Of a stretch of 64,000 bases of DNA, positions 1 to 11,764 are shown one piece after another. This DNA comes from Ottelia alismoides (taxonomy: Eukaryota > Streptophyta > Magnoliopsida > Alismatales > Hydrocharitaceae): the NCBI GenBank assembly GCA_037367405.1, contig JAZKJV010003256.1:434001-498000 (forward strand), read 5' to 3'. The notes below the pieces were generated by a model, which had not been told where the DNA came from, searched no databases, and saw only the letters and a program-made list of their open reading frames with translations. Numbering within the stretch: position 1 is the first letter of the stretch; each line of letters begins with the position of its first letter. The position numbers and the translations under genes were made by a program.

Positions 1-603
1 GTGCGAAAATCACTGTAAGTCTTCTGAACTGGGCATGCATCGTTGATTTTATAGTTGCATCGACTTTTCTCAACTCCCTTCCCCTTAGTTTTACAACTTA
101 GGATTAAAGGAAATCAGGACTGTTCGCTAGGCGAGCCTTGTGTAGTGGATTAAATTAAGTAATAATCAAACTGAAAATCGGAACTGCTAATACAATTTTA
201 AACCAAAAAATTGCATTAAAACTGATATTTGTTTTGGGAGAGCGACCCCGTCATTGGACACAGGGACATACCTCGAGACAAGAGTGGGTGAGGATGCAAC
301 CGCTAAGGATTAGATCCCAAATCCCTTGACTTGTGCCCTAAGCGCTTGGACTGACTCTTGAGTCCTGTTATTACTGCAAGCACTTGTCTTCGACCCTTAG
401 AAGAAGTAGTCTTGTTTCAAGTTGGTGTGTTCCACCAGTTTGAACACGAACTACCATAGGAGACTGCACCCGTGTGTAATATTTCAAAAGATTGTTTTAT
501 CACCAATAATAAAATTGAAAAGATAATTGACCGAACTTTTGCAGCCTTCATAGTGTTCAGTTGGTGAATTTGGGGTTTGCTTTGTGTTTGTATTCGGGGT
601 TGT
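1..603 (+). mobile_element. Leader (5' untranslated region) of Athila-like element H
   Basis: No protein is encoded here. The stretch aligns by eye with the post-PBS leaders at 2953-3220, 17345-18110 and 56734-57610: shared blocks are the GTAAGT/GCATGC motif at the start, a 'GGRACTGCTAA' block, 'GACCCCGTC-TTGG', 'CACCAAT-AAAATTGAAAAG' and a final 'TTTGTGTTTGTATT' that in elements B and C lies just before the first coding sequence. The LTR and PBS of this element must lie left of the window. The leader is broken at 603/604 by another LTR (starting TGATGAATCC). I infer that its gag continues at about 47190 because that is where an orphan gag of the same clade begins without its own leader. Confidence 0.7.
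11..40 (+). promoter_or_regulatory. Conserved leader motif, copy 1 (H)
   Basis: CACTGTAAGT then CTTCTGAACTGGGCATGCAT. The same block is at 2953, 17345 and 56734 in otherwise diverged leaders. GTAAGT matches a 5' splice donor core; GCATGC is a 6-nt palindrome. Function is not known to me. Confidence 0.6.
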
Positions 604-2535
604 TGATGAATCCACAATTCATCATCTCAATATCTTGATCTTAGCAAAATCCCCAAGTAAAATCCCAAATAAATGTCCATAAAATCAATAAATTAACAAA
701 ATGACTCTTGTAAATAAAACACATTAATTATTGTATATTAGATTGTACAAAATAAATTAACAATAAAAAACCGCAAAATTAAAGGAGTTTTTCACCTGTA
801 AATAGCCAAAAACTTCATGTATTTTTAATAATTTTATTTCAACTCCTTTTTAGCTAATTCTTCCTCTATCTTGTTTATAAAAATGTACATAAAAATACAA
901 AAATACAAAACAAATTTTACCTCAAATAAATGCTCCTAGATCCCAAAAAGAAAAAAGCCGTAAAGTCCAGCTTCCAAGCTGAATTCCCTCTCCGTATGAA
1001 CTCCGAATTCATCAAACTTACTTTTAAAGTTCAAGTTAGAAAATTATCTATCCAACGGAAATGGTTTCATCAAAATCGGAGCTCATTTGCAAAAGTTGGG
1101 TTTTGGAACCTAGATGTACATTGTATATTATGTATATATTCATTCTTTATTCATTTTTTATTTTATCTTTCTTAATTACTAAAAATACAAAAAAAATCAT
1201 TGTTGTGTTGTATTTTTATTCTAGTATTTTATTGTATTTTTCTGTTGTAAATAGCTCTTATTAAAAAGATAAAAAATATAAATTAGAAAAGCAAACAAAA
1301 AAATGTACATATTGTTTGTCTTCTTTTGTAAATTTTCCACTTTTTCTCTTTTTATTTTTTATTCTCCCTTTTTAGTAGCCTACTTTTATTGTATTTTTTT
1401 AAATTAACATTCTCTACAATAACTTCTCTTCTACCACCAACTTCCATTCAACTCCACAATTTTTAATAACTCCCATTCCACTCCATATTCTTCCACCAAC
1501 CTCCCATTCAACTCCACCAATAATACAACTTCCCATTCAATACCACCACTATTCTAACTTCCCTTTCTATTCTCTTTATATTCATTTGTACATCCTCATT
1601 TTTTTGCTATCCGCCATTCTAATAGAAAAAGGAGAGAGCTTGGGAACATGGTGACGGTGACAGCAGCTTATCATCTTCTTTAAGCGACGACCTCCTTCAG
1701 GTGAGATCCGTGGCGACCACCATTGCCGCATCACGAGTTCCCCATCGAGCTTGCATAGCCTCTCCGATTTTATTTCGCCAATTGGATCGAGGCGACGACA
1801 GGAGTCCAACGTAGCTGCTCTGCCAATCCGGCGAAGATCAGGTAAGAATTTCATCTCATCTTCCTTTTTATTTTTATTTTATCTCACAATTTGTTTACTT
1901 GTTATTTTCACCACACTAGCATTTCACACCACCACCGTTACATCTTTCCACCATCACCATCATTTTCATCCCACACCATCATCCACCATTTTTTTCCTTT
2001 TCTATACATATTTGTTTCCTGTTTAAAAAAAATAAAATCTAAAACACAAAATTTAGCAGCAAAAAAATTATCAAAAAAATAAAAAAATAAGCAGGAGCTT
2101 CGCGCCCCCATGGGTGACCGACTCCACCGGCACCCCCCTTTCCACGGGTAGCGGCGCCGCCCGCCACCTCCAACACGGCCGGGCCTTTGCCGCAGCGCCG
2201 CCACCAGCCGCGGGAGCCCACTGCCCCCTGCTGCCCGCGCCCCCCCTTCCGCCGCTAGCGGCTCGGTCCTCCGCCCTCCAACATCGGCTTTGTCCCCTCC
2301 TGCACATGCGTCTGATTCTAAGCACCACCATCCTCACCAGCCGCTGTCCTCTCCAGCACGGGTCGTCGCCCACCGCATGCCGCCCACCGCCGGCGCACGC
2401 CTCCGCCACCCGTGCCGGCCACCGACCGCTTTTTGGGTTCATCTCCATGCCCTACCTGCAACAACGAAGAAGAAGGGCCTAGTGGACTTGGAGTGCATCG
2501 GAGGTCGACGGACGTGACGCGCGTTGACTGCTGAA
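604..2535 (+). mobile_element. Gypsy LTR segment 1 (U3, promoter and GC-rich part), truncated on the right
   Basis: It starts TGATGAATCC followed by an imperfect inverted copy (ATTCATC), as the other LTR starts here do (37076, 62595 minus, 46281 minus). An AT-rich first kilobase is followed by a TATA-like TTTATATTC near 1570, a donor-like GTGAGATCC at 1701, a second donor-like CAGGTAAG near 1838, a run of short A-rich tracts, and a GC-rich block at 2095-2520. The AT-rich 3' part that the other LTRs carry after the GC block is missing; the sequence passes at about 2535 straight into a leader. A PBS is not convincing (TGACGCGCGTTGACTG at about 2514 is only loosely like TGGCGCCGTTGCC). No 5-bp duplication partner for GTTGT (599-603) was found. 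Confidence 0.65.
1701..1709 (+). promoter_or_regulatory. Donor-like GTGAGATCC box in LTR segment 1
   Basis: TTCAG|GTGAGATCC matches a plant 5' splice site and lies about 130 nt after the TATA-like box. The same nine bases recur at 3326, 38493 and, on the minus strand, 61402-61410. Confidence 0.5.
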
Positions 2536-2539
2536 GACC

Positions 2540-3235
2540 GAGTATATTCAATTTATTTTCAAGAGCATTTTTCCATTTTTGTAATTATTGTGTTGTAATA
2601 ATTTAGGTAATTTGCCTCTTTACAACGACTCTTGTTTGAGAGCTCGCGCTTGTATCCGGACTAGACTTTGGACCCTCTTGTGGTCGTGTGGTTGCTTGAC
2701 GTAGAATAGGACTTGCACTCACGGCTCTTAGAGTATATTTTTATTAGAATATTTTATTGCTTGTGCTTATAATTTTTTAGGACCACACATCACTTTTAAC
2801 GAGATGCACTTAGACCGCAGAGCTATTAGTCTAAACTAATCCGTTCATCACTTGCTAATAGAACTGCCTGTCTAGGAACGGTTTTCTCGTTTGCATCTCA
2901 TTTAGTATAAAATTCAATTCTGCCTTACATCTCGCATGTAGAGCGTGAGGATCACTGTAAGTCCTCTGAACTGGGCATGCATGATTTCACTATTTGCATT
3001 GGTTTTTCTCGGCTCCCTCCCCCTTGATTTTTGAAAGTTAGGTTAAAAGGGAATCAGGACCGATCATTAGGCATGCTTTGTTTGGTGGACTTATCAAGTG
3101 ATAACCAAACTTAAAATTGGGACTGCTAATCAGAGTTGACCAAAAAAATTGACTAAAACTAACACTTGTTTTGGGAGAGTAAAGCCCTCATTGTTTGTTT
3201 TACTTGCAAGTGAGAGAGAGACGACCCTAGGATAG
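2540..3235 (+). mobile_element. Gypsy leader segment, copy 2
   Basis: Noncoding. It aligns with the post-PBS leaders of B (16860-17580) and C (56200-57000): 'TTGTAATAATT', 'CACTCACGGCTCT', 'CTAATAGAACT', the GTAAGT/GCATGC block, 'AAATTGGGACTGCTAAT' and a final 'GCCCTCATTG'. It ends abruptly at about 3235, where LTR-type sequence begins. It probably belongs to element A or to the element of LTR segment 1; the joins are rearranged and I cannot assign it firmly. Confidence 0.55.
2953..2982 (+). promoter_or_regulatory. Conserved leader motif, copy 2
   Basis: CACTGTAAGT then CCTCTGAACTGGGCATGCAT; only one base differs from copy 1 (11-40) over 30 positions, although the surrounding leaders are much more diverged. 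Confidence 0.6.
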
Positions 3236-5186
3236 ATCCATCTTTATGTGAGGAGAGCCTAGTTTCCAAGGTTGAATCGGTGACAACGACACAACCGTGG
3301 TCGAGCGACAACAACCCTCTCTCCGGTGAGATCCGTTGGCTTTTTGGCCAACATCACAACCGCACCCGCGCGCTGCTCGAGCTCATCTCTCACTGGCAAT
3401 TCGAGCGAAGACCGTTCTCTCGTGAGCACATCATAGGCGACCGTCTCCATCGTAGGTAATTTTTCTTCTAATTTTATCATCTTGTTATTTTTTTGCATTT
3501 TTTATCACATCATATCACCACCCATCATCCTCCATTTGTTCTATTCATCATATTACCACCATCATACTTTTCTTTTTATTAGTTGCATTCCCTTTTTAAA
3601 AAAAATATATAAAGAAATATATTAAAATTTAAAAAAACCAACAACAACAACAGTAAAAAAATCTTTTAAAAAAATTTAAAAAATTGGAAGGAGCAGCGGG
3701 CGCCCCCGCCGCCCCTCCCCCTTTCTCCAGCCATCGTGCGTGGGCCGTCGCGCCTCCAGCCGCCGTGCGGCCGCCCACGCGTGGGCCTCCGCGCCTCCTC
3801 CAGCCGTTCTCTCCTCCACCTCCAGCACCGTCACCCGCAACTGGCCCTCCTCCGCCTCTACGTCGTTCCTCCAACCGCGCGGGCCGCCAGAGCTGGCCCT
3901 CGTTCGCCTCGTCGCCGCCTCGCGTGTGCGGTTGCCCGTGCCACCTCCAAGCAGCCCTCCGCCACGCTGCAGCGGTACCACCGTCTGCCTCGTCCAACCC
4001 CCTCTACCTCCTCTAGTCGTGTGAAGAAGGTGGTGTTCTTATTTTTTTACTCATTTTAATGTGAAAATTGCATATGTTTTTCTTAAAGTTCTTGTAATTA
4101 CAAAACAGTCCATGTGCCTTTATTATGTTGTTTAAGTTCATTTATCTTTTGCATGGATATCCCTGTGTTTGACTATTAATTTGGACACCTGTAATGCATC
4201 ATTTTATTCAATAAAAAATGTCTTTTTGTTGAGCAACTAGTTCTCTACTACATGGATATTTATTTATATTTTTCTGATATTTGAGTAATTAATTAAAATT
4301 GTCTAACTGAAATTCTGCATATTTTACCCATTCTGTGTTCTTAAATAATATCTAGCACATAGTTGTTCTAAAAATTCCCCAAAAATTAGACATGATGCCT
4401 TGATATGTTATTAAATTTCTATCTGGATTTCATCCAAAATAGAGTTGTCCTGTGCCTGAAATAAATTATAGGGTGATTTGGATATTTGATTTTTAATTAA
4501 ATCCACATAATTCTTTTCACAAAATTTCAAGTATCCTGATTCCATATAAAAATACCTTTATGAGATAATTCGCACTCTGGTTAAATTGCTAACATGGATT
4601 TATTAGGAACTAATTACTTACAGTCACTCTATTTTCACTAAAAAATCCATAAAAAATTCAAATTTTATCAAAAAATTCCAAAAAAATACTGTAGCATCCT
4701 TGCATCATAATTTAATTCTAGTAATTTTCCATGATTTTTTGTTTACTATTTGTTGATAAATTACGAAAACACCCATAAAAAGTGTGCATTTTTAATTATT
4801 GCATTTTAACCCTGAAAATTCTAAAAAAATATGTTGTATTCATCATTGGATTAAGTTTACTGAAAAAAATATAATTTAAGTAAATTGAACTTATTTTGTA
4901 TTAAAATTAATTTGGCCTAGCTGTGTTCTTTCTAAGTGACTTAATTCACCTGCATTTGCATTCTTTTTGCATAAAAAAAATTAAAAAAAATACGCATTGG
5001 AAATCTAAATCTTAATTTTCGAATTAACCTAAAGTTGTTCCTTTGCCTCCATGTGTTCGACCCCTGACTTGCCTGGGATATAAATTAAGCCGAGACACTC
5101 TTCACGGTGATCCTCTCTCAGTTCTGACTGATTCGCTAAGTACACGTATTACAACGTACCCAAATTATTCATCGTATTCAACGACC
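3236..5186 (+). mobile_element. Gypsy LTR segment 2 (transcribed half: R and U5-like)
   Basis: From about 3240 this resembles LTR segment 1 from about 1640: GTGAGATCC at 3326, a second donor-like TAGGTAATT at 3455, CA-rich pyrimidine stretches, A-rich tracts, then a GC-rich block 3680-4015. Unlike segment 1 it continues into the AT-rich 3' half seen in the other LTRs (blocks such as 'TGCATATTTTACCCATT', repeated 'AAAAATTC', 'GTTCCTTTGCCTCC-TGTGTTCGACC' at 5037-5070) and seems to end near CGACCCGTCA at 5186, like the LTR end ACTCGTCA of element B. It has no U3 and no PBS after it; gag-type coding follows at once. Confidence 0.6.
3326..3334 (+). promoter_or_regulatory. Donor-like GTGAGATCC box in LTR segment 2
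   Basis: CTCCG|GTGAGATCC; second of four copies of this box (see 1701, 38493, 61402-61410 minus). Confidence 0.45.
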
Positions 5187-6930
5187 CGTCAGGCATGCAT
5201 TCAAAGACTGTGCTCTTAGCGCCTTTCCTATCAGTCCTTGTTTCACATCGTGCTCTTAACTCAAACCTCTTGACATAGAGAGTGGCAGACTGGGGATGAT
5301 TTTTGCTCAGATTTTGTGAGCCTATCGCTATCCACCCCAAACCAACCATCCTCACAGGCTTAGGGACACTCTCCCCTGAATACCCTCGGTTTCATGGGCA
5401 CTCTTCCCATGAGACTAAGGTCAATAAGTCACTCTTCATTCTCGAGGGTGGTTAGACCCAGATCAACCCTCTCTTTTCTCTTCTCAATGAGAAAGACTCT
5501 CACCTTGATTCTTCTAGATTGCCTTCTTATAACTCTATTAATTCAAATCCTTTGTATTATGAAGGTGAAGAGAACCAAGATAACAAAATGCCTCCCAAGA
5601 AGAGCACAGATGGAGAGAGATAATGATCCATTGAAGGACATCCTAGCTAGACTTGCACAAGCTGAGCAAAGAGGTAAATTACTCAGATAGGAGCTTGGTT
5701 AGTCGAGGAATGAGGGGGGATCGATGAGAGATGCCTACAATCCCAGTGCTGCATAGAATGAGAATTGGCTTAGGCCGATTGTACCACCAAATGTTGGAGA
5801 ATTAAAGCATCACTTCTTGACACTCTTGCCAAAATCCGTATGGCAATGCAATAGAGGAACCACACGTCTTAGAGCCTTCCCCTTTATTATAGTAGACAAT
5901 CTTGGATGACCTGGTGTATCTCAGGATTACATATGTCATAGAGCCTTCCCCTTTGATGTAGTAGACAAAGCTGCCTATTGGCTAAAGAATGTGGGGACGG
6001 TAGTCACCACGTGGGCTGCATTGAAGGACATGTTCCTCAAGATGTTCCACCCTTTGAGTAGGACTAATCAGATGAGGTCCCTGATATCGAGTTTCACGCA
6101 GATGTCCCATGAGTCTTTCCACGGGGCATGGGAGAGATTCAAAGACATGATTCAAAAGTTCCCAGGTCATGATATTGACCGACCGATCCTGGTCCAGAAC
6201 TTGTATAGTGGTTTGACTCATGAGGTTCAAGGATTGTTAAATGCTGCCTGTGGAAGCATCTATCTGAACAGAGGAGCCGACATAGTTTGGACGATTTTAG
6301 AGCAGATGGCAGAGACCAGCCGCACTAGATCATTTAGCAGGGCTTATGACAAGCCACCTCCCTCTCGCATAGATTAGGAGGTGGAAGAATAGTTGTTGCC
6401 AATCTAGAAAATGACCTACTCCCCAACATGGTATTTATAAATTAACCAAGGTTGACCTGATCGAAAAGAAGGTAAGGGAGGTACACAAGCTCGCCATGTG
6501 GGAGAACCTCACTAAGCTTCCGAAGCAGATGACAATTCTAGCTGATAGGGTATCTAAGATTAAGATACCTGCCCCGTCTACACCCCCAGCTCTTATCTAC
6601 CGAGTGTACCGCATTAAGGAGCAGCCCGTGCAGGGGCCTCACAACACGTGGACTCTGGGTCGACCTGAGGTTCATGAGAAACACTTCACAAAGCTGACCA
6701 TCGAGACAGTGGCCGAGGAACCTCCACAAGTGTGGGAGGTGAATGGGATTTGGTATTCCAATGATCCCAACACTACCCAGCAACAACAACAACATCACCC
6801 ACAATACCCCCCACCAGATCCAGTACCGCCAGTTCCCATCCCCCCAGCAGCAACAGTTGGGCTATCAGACCCCCTTCAGTATCAACAGAACCCCCCTCAG
6901 CAGAGCCAGTATCGTTAGCAGATCCATCAG
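5187..6930 (+). pseudogene. gag of Athila-like element A (broken)
   Basis: Structural capsid protein of an LTR retrotransposon; would form the virus-like particle in the cytoplasm. Visible parts: an N-terminal stretch ending in a MPPKKSTDGE start-like segment at about 5588 (compare MAPQG starts in the gags of H at 47481 and C at 58173); a retrotransposon gag (PF03732-type) core at about 5930-6250 with YWLKN, TWAALKDMFL, F-HPL, ISSFTQ, ESFHGAWERFKDMIQKFPGH; and a Q/P-rich C-terminal part at 6496-6918 with EVNGIWYSN, a motif shared with H gag (about 48890). The frame is interrupted by stops (for example 5688-5690, about 5755, 6375-6377) and by frame changes. The in-frame CAA run near 6780 encodes polyglutamine. 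Assigned to A because protease and RT follow in order. Domain call is firm, exact ends are not. Confidence 0.8.
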
Positions 6931-7739
6931 TGATCTAACAAATCGCATCAGGGTCATCAGCAGCCTTCCTAGAGGCAGGACCACGGAGCATCATCCTCGG
7001 GTATCTCTAATCTTCAGAGGATCCTTGATGAGCTCAAACTCATCCACAATGAGCAAAATGATCAGAGACACAACATCAATCGTCTTTCACATTGGCGTGA
7101 TGAGTTCATTGCCCCTTGGACCTCCATCCTATCATAGTTCAGGTTAACCCAACAACCTAAAACAAGGACAAAATTTCCATAAGGATCATGTGTACTATTC
7201 CAATTTCTTAGAATCAGATCATGAGATTCTACCGTATGGTGTTCAGCATCTTACTCTCATGAGCGATAGGACTGTGCAAACCCCTGATCTTGCAGGCGGA
7301 GTGGAGCAGAGGATACCGATGAGCTAGCCCCTGTGGATGGCTCAGAGGAGGAGGATCATCACCGGCATCACCACCAGCACCACCTTCATGATCACCATGG
7401 GGATTTGAATCCCTAAAAATCCAAAAAAAATAAAAAAACCAAGAAAATTCAAAAAGAAGAATAAAGCAAAATCAAGCATGACAATGAGCAATGGATCTTC
7501 AGGAGATGAGAATACCACCTTGGATGCAATACCAACAGTTTTTCCAGTTTCAGTTTTAGTTCCATTTCATGCATGTCAGTCGAGTCATGTACAGAGTTAA
7601 AGTCTGAGTTAGAATCATGTACAACTGAATTTTGATTCTACAAGAACTCAGATAACGATGTTTTTGTTTCACACCATGAGCCCCCAATAATCCCTTTCCC
7701 TCAGTCCTTATCCAAGGGAAAGAAGAAAAAATCTCAAAA
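6931..7739 (+). pseudogene. gag-protease linker of element A
   Basis: Degenerate coding sequence between gag and protease, with many stops. Readable fragments in changing frames include a His-rich stretch (HHRHHHQHH, about 7355-7395) and a lysine-rich run (GKKKKSQKND) just before the protease. Nothing here matches a further domain I recognise; stray open frames are short. Confidence 0.5.
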
Positions 7740-8352
7740 AAATGATCTTGATATTTTAGGGATGGAAAGGATGTGCAGAGAGAATGTAAAAGTTCAGATC
7801 CCTTTCCTCCAACTAGTGGATATGGTTCCTGCATTCAAGAAGTACATAAAGGTGAGATGCACACATGTTAGGGCTAGCAGGAAAAAGAACACTCGAATAG
7901 TCAAACATGTGTTGTCCATAGCCACTACCTATGTAATCCGCAATGAGATTCCAAGGAAGAAGGGAGATCTAGGAGCACACTTTGTCACCAGTCAGATAGC
8001 TGACATATCATTTGTTCCTACTCTACTCGATAACGGATCCTCAATCAATTTACTACCGCATCCCTTCCTAGATCATCTAGGTTTAGGACCTCTAAGGAGA
8101 TCGAGAGCACTCCTATAGTTTGTAGATCGATCTATTAAGAGGCCCAAGGGAATGTTGAGGGACGTTAACCTTGACATCAAGGTCAAGCAGTATAAGGTGG
8201 ACTTCACGGTCCTAGACATGGAGTGTCCTCGAAGACGGAAAGATTCCCAAATCATACTTGGTCGCCCTTTTATAGGGATGACCGAAGCTATCTTTGATAG
8301 GGAAAAGATATATTTTCATGCACATGATGAAAGTGCAAAGTTGGAGATGTAG
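7740..8352 (+). pseudogene. Aspartic protease domain of element A
   Basis: Retropepsin-like protease that would cleave the gag-pol polyprotein. One open frame at 7762-8118 holds the active-site region LLDNGSSINLLP (8023-8058; the family pattern is D-[T/S/L]-G-A/S-S), followed after a stop at 8116-8118 by FVDRSIKRPKG (8119-8151) and, in frame to 8352, the VDF-VLDME segment and the conserved ILGRPF-G--EAI---- box. This order and spacing is typical of the Athila/Tat type protease. Asn replaces the usual second active-site residue, and the stop splits the domain, so it is not functional as read. Homologous protease remnants occur in B (30410-30760) and H (50150-50470). Confidence 0.8.
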
Positions 8353-8940
8353 CAAACGAAATGGCAGAGACCTGATTCGAAGAGCAGTACAGAGTATCTC
8401 TTGTTAGAGGCCGAGTGCTACAGAGTTGACACAGTTGATCACTAGCAACAACAGCTAGCTTGGGTTGACGAGTCTCTTTCACCAGAAGAGGATAATGTAG
8501 ATGAGGCAATTCGACGGATCCTGCAGAATCAGATCTTACCCATAGGAGACTTTTTTGATGCATATCCCTACGTCCTCGATGACTCAGAAGCCGACTTAGG
8601 CTTATTAGACCTGTTCCCTTCTGGTCAATCAGAGGATGAGTATGACGAGTAGGACACAACTTTTGCCGATTTTTTGGACACCTTTGGCGATCCAACTCCT
8701 GAGCAGAACCAGTTGGTGGCTAGTATCACAACATATCCAACCACATCCACCACAGAGCCAGATTCAGAGGTAGTTGAGCTAGATTTACTCGATGATCATA
8801 CCATTCCTAATCTCAAATCGCTACCTCCCACCTTGAAATATGCCTTCCTTGCGGGCCCGCCACGGAAGTTCTCAGTCATTGTCAGTGCTAACTTGATCGA
8901 AGAACAAGAATCTCTCCTGCTAGAGATTCTTGAATAGAAT
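8353..8940 (+). pseudogene. Acidic linker and RT N-terminal extension of element A
   Basis: Asp/Glu-rich low-complexity coding (DESLSPEEDNVDEAI, SGQSEDEYDE) leads to the Athila-type pre-RT segment LKSLPPTLKYAFL (about 8812) with VIVSANL and LLLEILE ending at the stop 8935-8937; downstream NRKAIGWSV continues the same family block. Stops at 8350-8352, 8443-8445 and 8650-8652. Confidence 0.65.
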
Positions 8941-9918
8941 CGCAAGGCCATAGGATGGAGTGTGCCCGATCTTATCTAGATAAACCCGTTATGTGTTTAC
9001 ACCATATTTACATTGAGGAAGGTGCTAGACCCTCTCACGAGTTCCATCATTGTCTGAATACAAACTTACAAGATGTAGTCAAGAAGGAGATTGAAAAATG
9101 GTGTGATGTGGGTTTATAAATCCCATCCCTGATTCAAAGTGGGTGTCACCACTTCATGTAGTCCCTAAGAAGGTGGGACTTCAGACAGTCACGTACTTGG
9201 ATGGAGAGGATATTGCGATGTGAGTACCCACCTCGCGGCATGTCTGTATGAATTATAGACACTTGAATGTCATGACGAAAAAGGATCATTTCCTCTTACC
9301 ATTCATAGAACAGATCATGGAGAGACTAGTAGGAAAAGAATTCTTTTGTTTTCTAAATGGGTACGTGATCTACAACCAAGTGGCCATCACTCTTGAGGAC
9401 CAGGAAAAGACCACATTTACATATCCGTTAGATACGTACGCATTTAGGTGCATGCCCTTTGGGTTATGCAATGCACCAGGGACTTCCCAGCGGTGCGTGG
9501 TTGTAGTATTTGCCGAGATGGTGGGTGTTTTCTTGGAGGTCTTCATGGATGACTTCTTGATCCACAACAACTTGTTTGATACTTGTCTATCTCATTTGGA
9601 TTGAGTCCTCAAGAAGTGAAGTGAGGTGAATCTGGTGCTCTCTTGGGAAAAGAGCCATTTATTGTTCAAGAGGGCATTGTGTTGAGGCATGTCATCTCCA
9701 AGAGGGGAATGGAGGTTTACCCTGCCAAGGTGGATGTGATCAAGAAACTTCAACCACCAACCAACATCAAACACGTGCGGTCGTTACTCAGGCATATTGG
9801 TTTTTACCGCATATTCATAAAGGACTTCTCAAAGATTGCCCCACTACTAACGGAGCTCTTAGGAAAAGACACAGAGTTCATTGTAGATCACAAGTGTATT
9901 GAGGCTTTGAGCTACTAA
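8941..9918 (+). pseudogene. Reverse transcriptase of element A
   Basis: RNA-dependent DNA polymerase domain of Ty3/gypsy pol. After a poorly preserved start (frameshifts at 8980-9240) the frame 9248-9604 carries NYRHLNVMTKKDHF-LPFI, the FLNGY / YNQVAI block, the RCMPFGLCNAPGTSQ box and the catalytic FMDD (9542-9553). A stop follows at 9602-9604 and another two codons later; a frame change near 9655 gives GMEVYPAKVDVI and the connection segment VRSLLRHIGFYR-FIKDFSKIA (to 9918). The motif set is the Athila pattern. The catalytic aspartates are present, but the domain is split by at least two stops and two frame changes. Confidence 0.85.
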
Positions 9919-10590
9919 AGAGAAAGGTCATGGATGCTTCTATCCTACAGGCCCCAGATTGGTCTCTTCTATTTGAGATCATGACGGACGCTTCCGACTT
10001 TGCAGTTGGGGTCGTGTTAGGACAAAGGAGAGAAGGGATTCTTTATGGTATCCACTATGCAAGCAAAGTACTTGATCGGGCTCAACAAAATTATACCGTC
10101 ACAGAGAAGGAAATGCTTGTCGTAGCATTTGCCTTGGACAAATTTAGATCTCATCTTTTGGGATCCAAGGTTATCGTGTTCACAGATCACAAAGCCATCA
10201 AATACCTCATGGAAAAGAAGGATGTAAAGGCACATCTTCTTTGGTGGATTCTATTACTCCAAAAGTTCGATTTACAGATCAAGGATAAGCATAGAGTGAA
10301 GAATGTGGTGGTTGATCACATCTTCCGCATTGAGTCACATAGTTCCTTTGAGATTGACCCCATAAAGGACTCCTTCCCCGACGAGTGGATATGTTCTGTC
10401 GACTCTCTTCCATGGTATGTCAACATGGTGAATTTCTCGGTGTTTAAGACAGTTCCCCGTGATTGGCCAAGAGCAGCATTGACTGACTTAAGTTGGAATC
10501 TAGGAAATACCATTGGGAGGATCCGTTCCTTTTCTTCGAAGTTCTGGATTGTGTCTGGCAGAGGTGTATTCCTCAGGAGGAATACATAAG
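9919..10590 (+). pseudogene. RNase H domain of element A, with start of integrase
   Basis: Degrades the RNA of the RNA-DNA hybrid. The open frame 9930-10589 (219 aa) is the longest intact pol piece of A. It shows the expected acidic residues: D in MTDASDF (9987-9989), E in VTEKEML (about 10105) and D in FTDHKA (about 10190), plus the IHYASKVLD and YLMEKKD blocks and the terminal VVDHIFRIE. After about 10330 the frame enters the spacer before the integrase zinc region. No stop lies inside the RNase H core. Confidence 0.85.
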
Positions 10591-11655
10591 TGTCCTCACC
10601 TACTACCATTCCTTGCAGGCAGGAGGACATCACTCTAGGAAGAGGACCGCTTGGAAAGTGCTTTAGTGTGGTCTGTACTGACCGAACCTGTTCCATGATG
10701 CATATGCATTTGTTAGGTCGTGTAGAGTATGTCAGAGAATGGGAGGGACCGTCGGTCCCAAAGATGAAATGCCCATGCAACCGATCATTATGATTGATGT
10801 TTTCAATGCATGTGGCATAGATTTCATGGACCCGTTCCCTAGCAACCATGGCTATGAGCATATTCTCTTAGTGGTTGATTATCTCTCTAGGTGGGTGGAA
10901 GCTATCCCTACCATAATATCTTTAAGTTCGTGAAAAATCACATCATTTCATGGTTTGGGGTTCCGAAAGTCATCATCTCTGACGGGGGTAGCCACTTTGT
11001 TAACATGGAAATGAAAAAGTTAACAAAGGACTACAACATTGAGCACTGTGTTGCTAGTCCATACCACCCACAATTAAATGGCATGGCTGAGGTGTCAAAT
11101 AGGGAGGTGAAGGGCATTTTACTGTCATGACAGGAAGAACTGGTCCCAGCTTTTGAACCAAGTTCTATGGGCATACCAGACTGCTTATAAGATCCCGCTT
11201 GGAACCTCCCCATTCCGAATGGTTTATGGAAAGACGTGTCACAAATCTGAGTGGGCATTAAAGAAAGTGAACTGAGGGACAATAGAGCAGAAAGATGGAT
11301 TTAAATGAGCTTTGGAAATCAGAAACAAGGCATATGATAACATCGTGATCTATAAGGATAGAATCAAGCATTGTCACGATCAACATATCAAACGCAAAAG
11401 TTTTGTTCCGGGGCAGAAGGTATAGTTATTCAATGCCAGGTTGAAGATCTTTCTAGGCAAGTTGAAGTCCAAGTGGACATGACCCTTCATAGTTAGGAAA
11501 GTGAACATGAACGACATTGTATGGATTTCAGAGCTTACAGATGGTGCACGTCCGTTCCTTGTAAATGGGCAACTGCTAAAGCATTTTGTAGGATCAGATG
11601 AGCAGTTAGCCCATGTTGTAGAGATCTCATTCATGCGTATCCCATAATCCAATGA
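10591..11655 (+). pseudogene. Integrase of element A
   Basis: Catalyses insertion of the cDNA. An N-terminal zinc-binding region is degraded (remnant CRVCQRMGG just before 10745). The catalytic core is spread over two frames: D in GIDFMDPFP (10820-10822), then after a frame change near 10920, D in ISDGGSHF (10981-10983) and E in NGMAEVSN (11089-11091). The last two are separated by exactly 35 residues (D-D-35-E). A further frame change near 11130 leads to the C-terminal block (PLGTSPFRMVYGK, FVPGQKV, LKSKW, FLVNGQLLKHF), which ends about 11655. The triad itself is intact despite several stops (e.g. 11275, 11425, 11480). The GIDFM-PFPS block is characteristic of Athila elements. Confidence 0.85.
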
Positions 11656-11764
11656 TCCACACATGAATCCTCACTACTCCTACCGTCTCCAAGCATCTCT
11701 TTCCCCACTTCCCTTTCTCTTTGTATATTCCCCAACCACATCGGTTCTCACACTCACTCCTATT

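Noticed and set aside
2039..2551. Overlapping GC-rich open frames on both strands
   Set aside because: Five mutually exclusive frames of Ala/Arg/Pro/Gly-rich composition in an LTR segment; no conserved motif.
3629..4059. Open frames of 94-122 aa on both strands
   Set aside because: Same GC-rich LTR block as above; no start context, family match or conservation.
10316..10861. 181-aa minus-strand frame
   Set aside because: Antisense to RNase H and integrase of element A; the plus-strand reading carries the family motifs.
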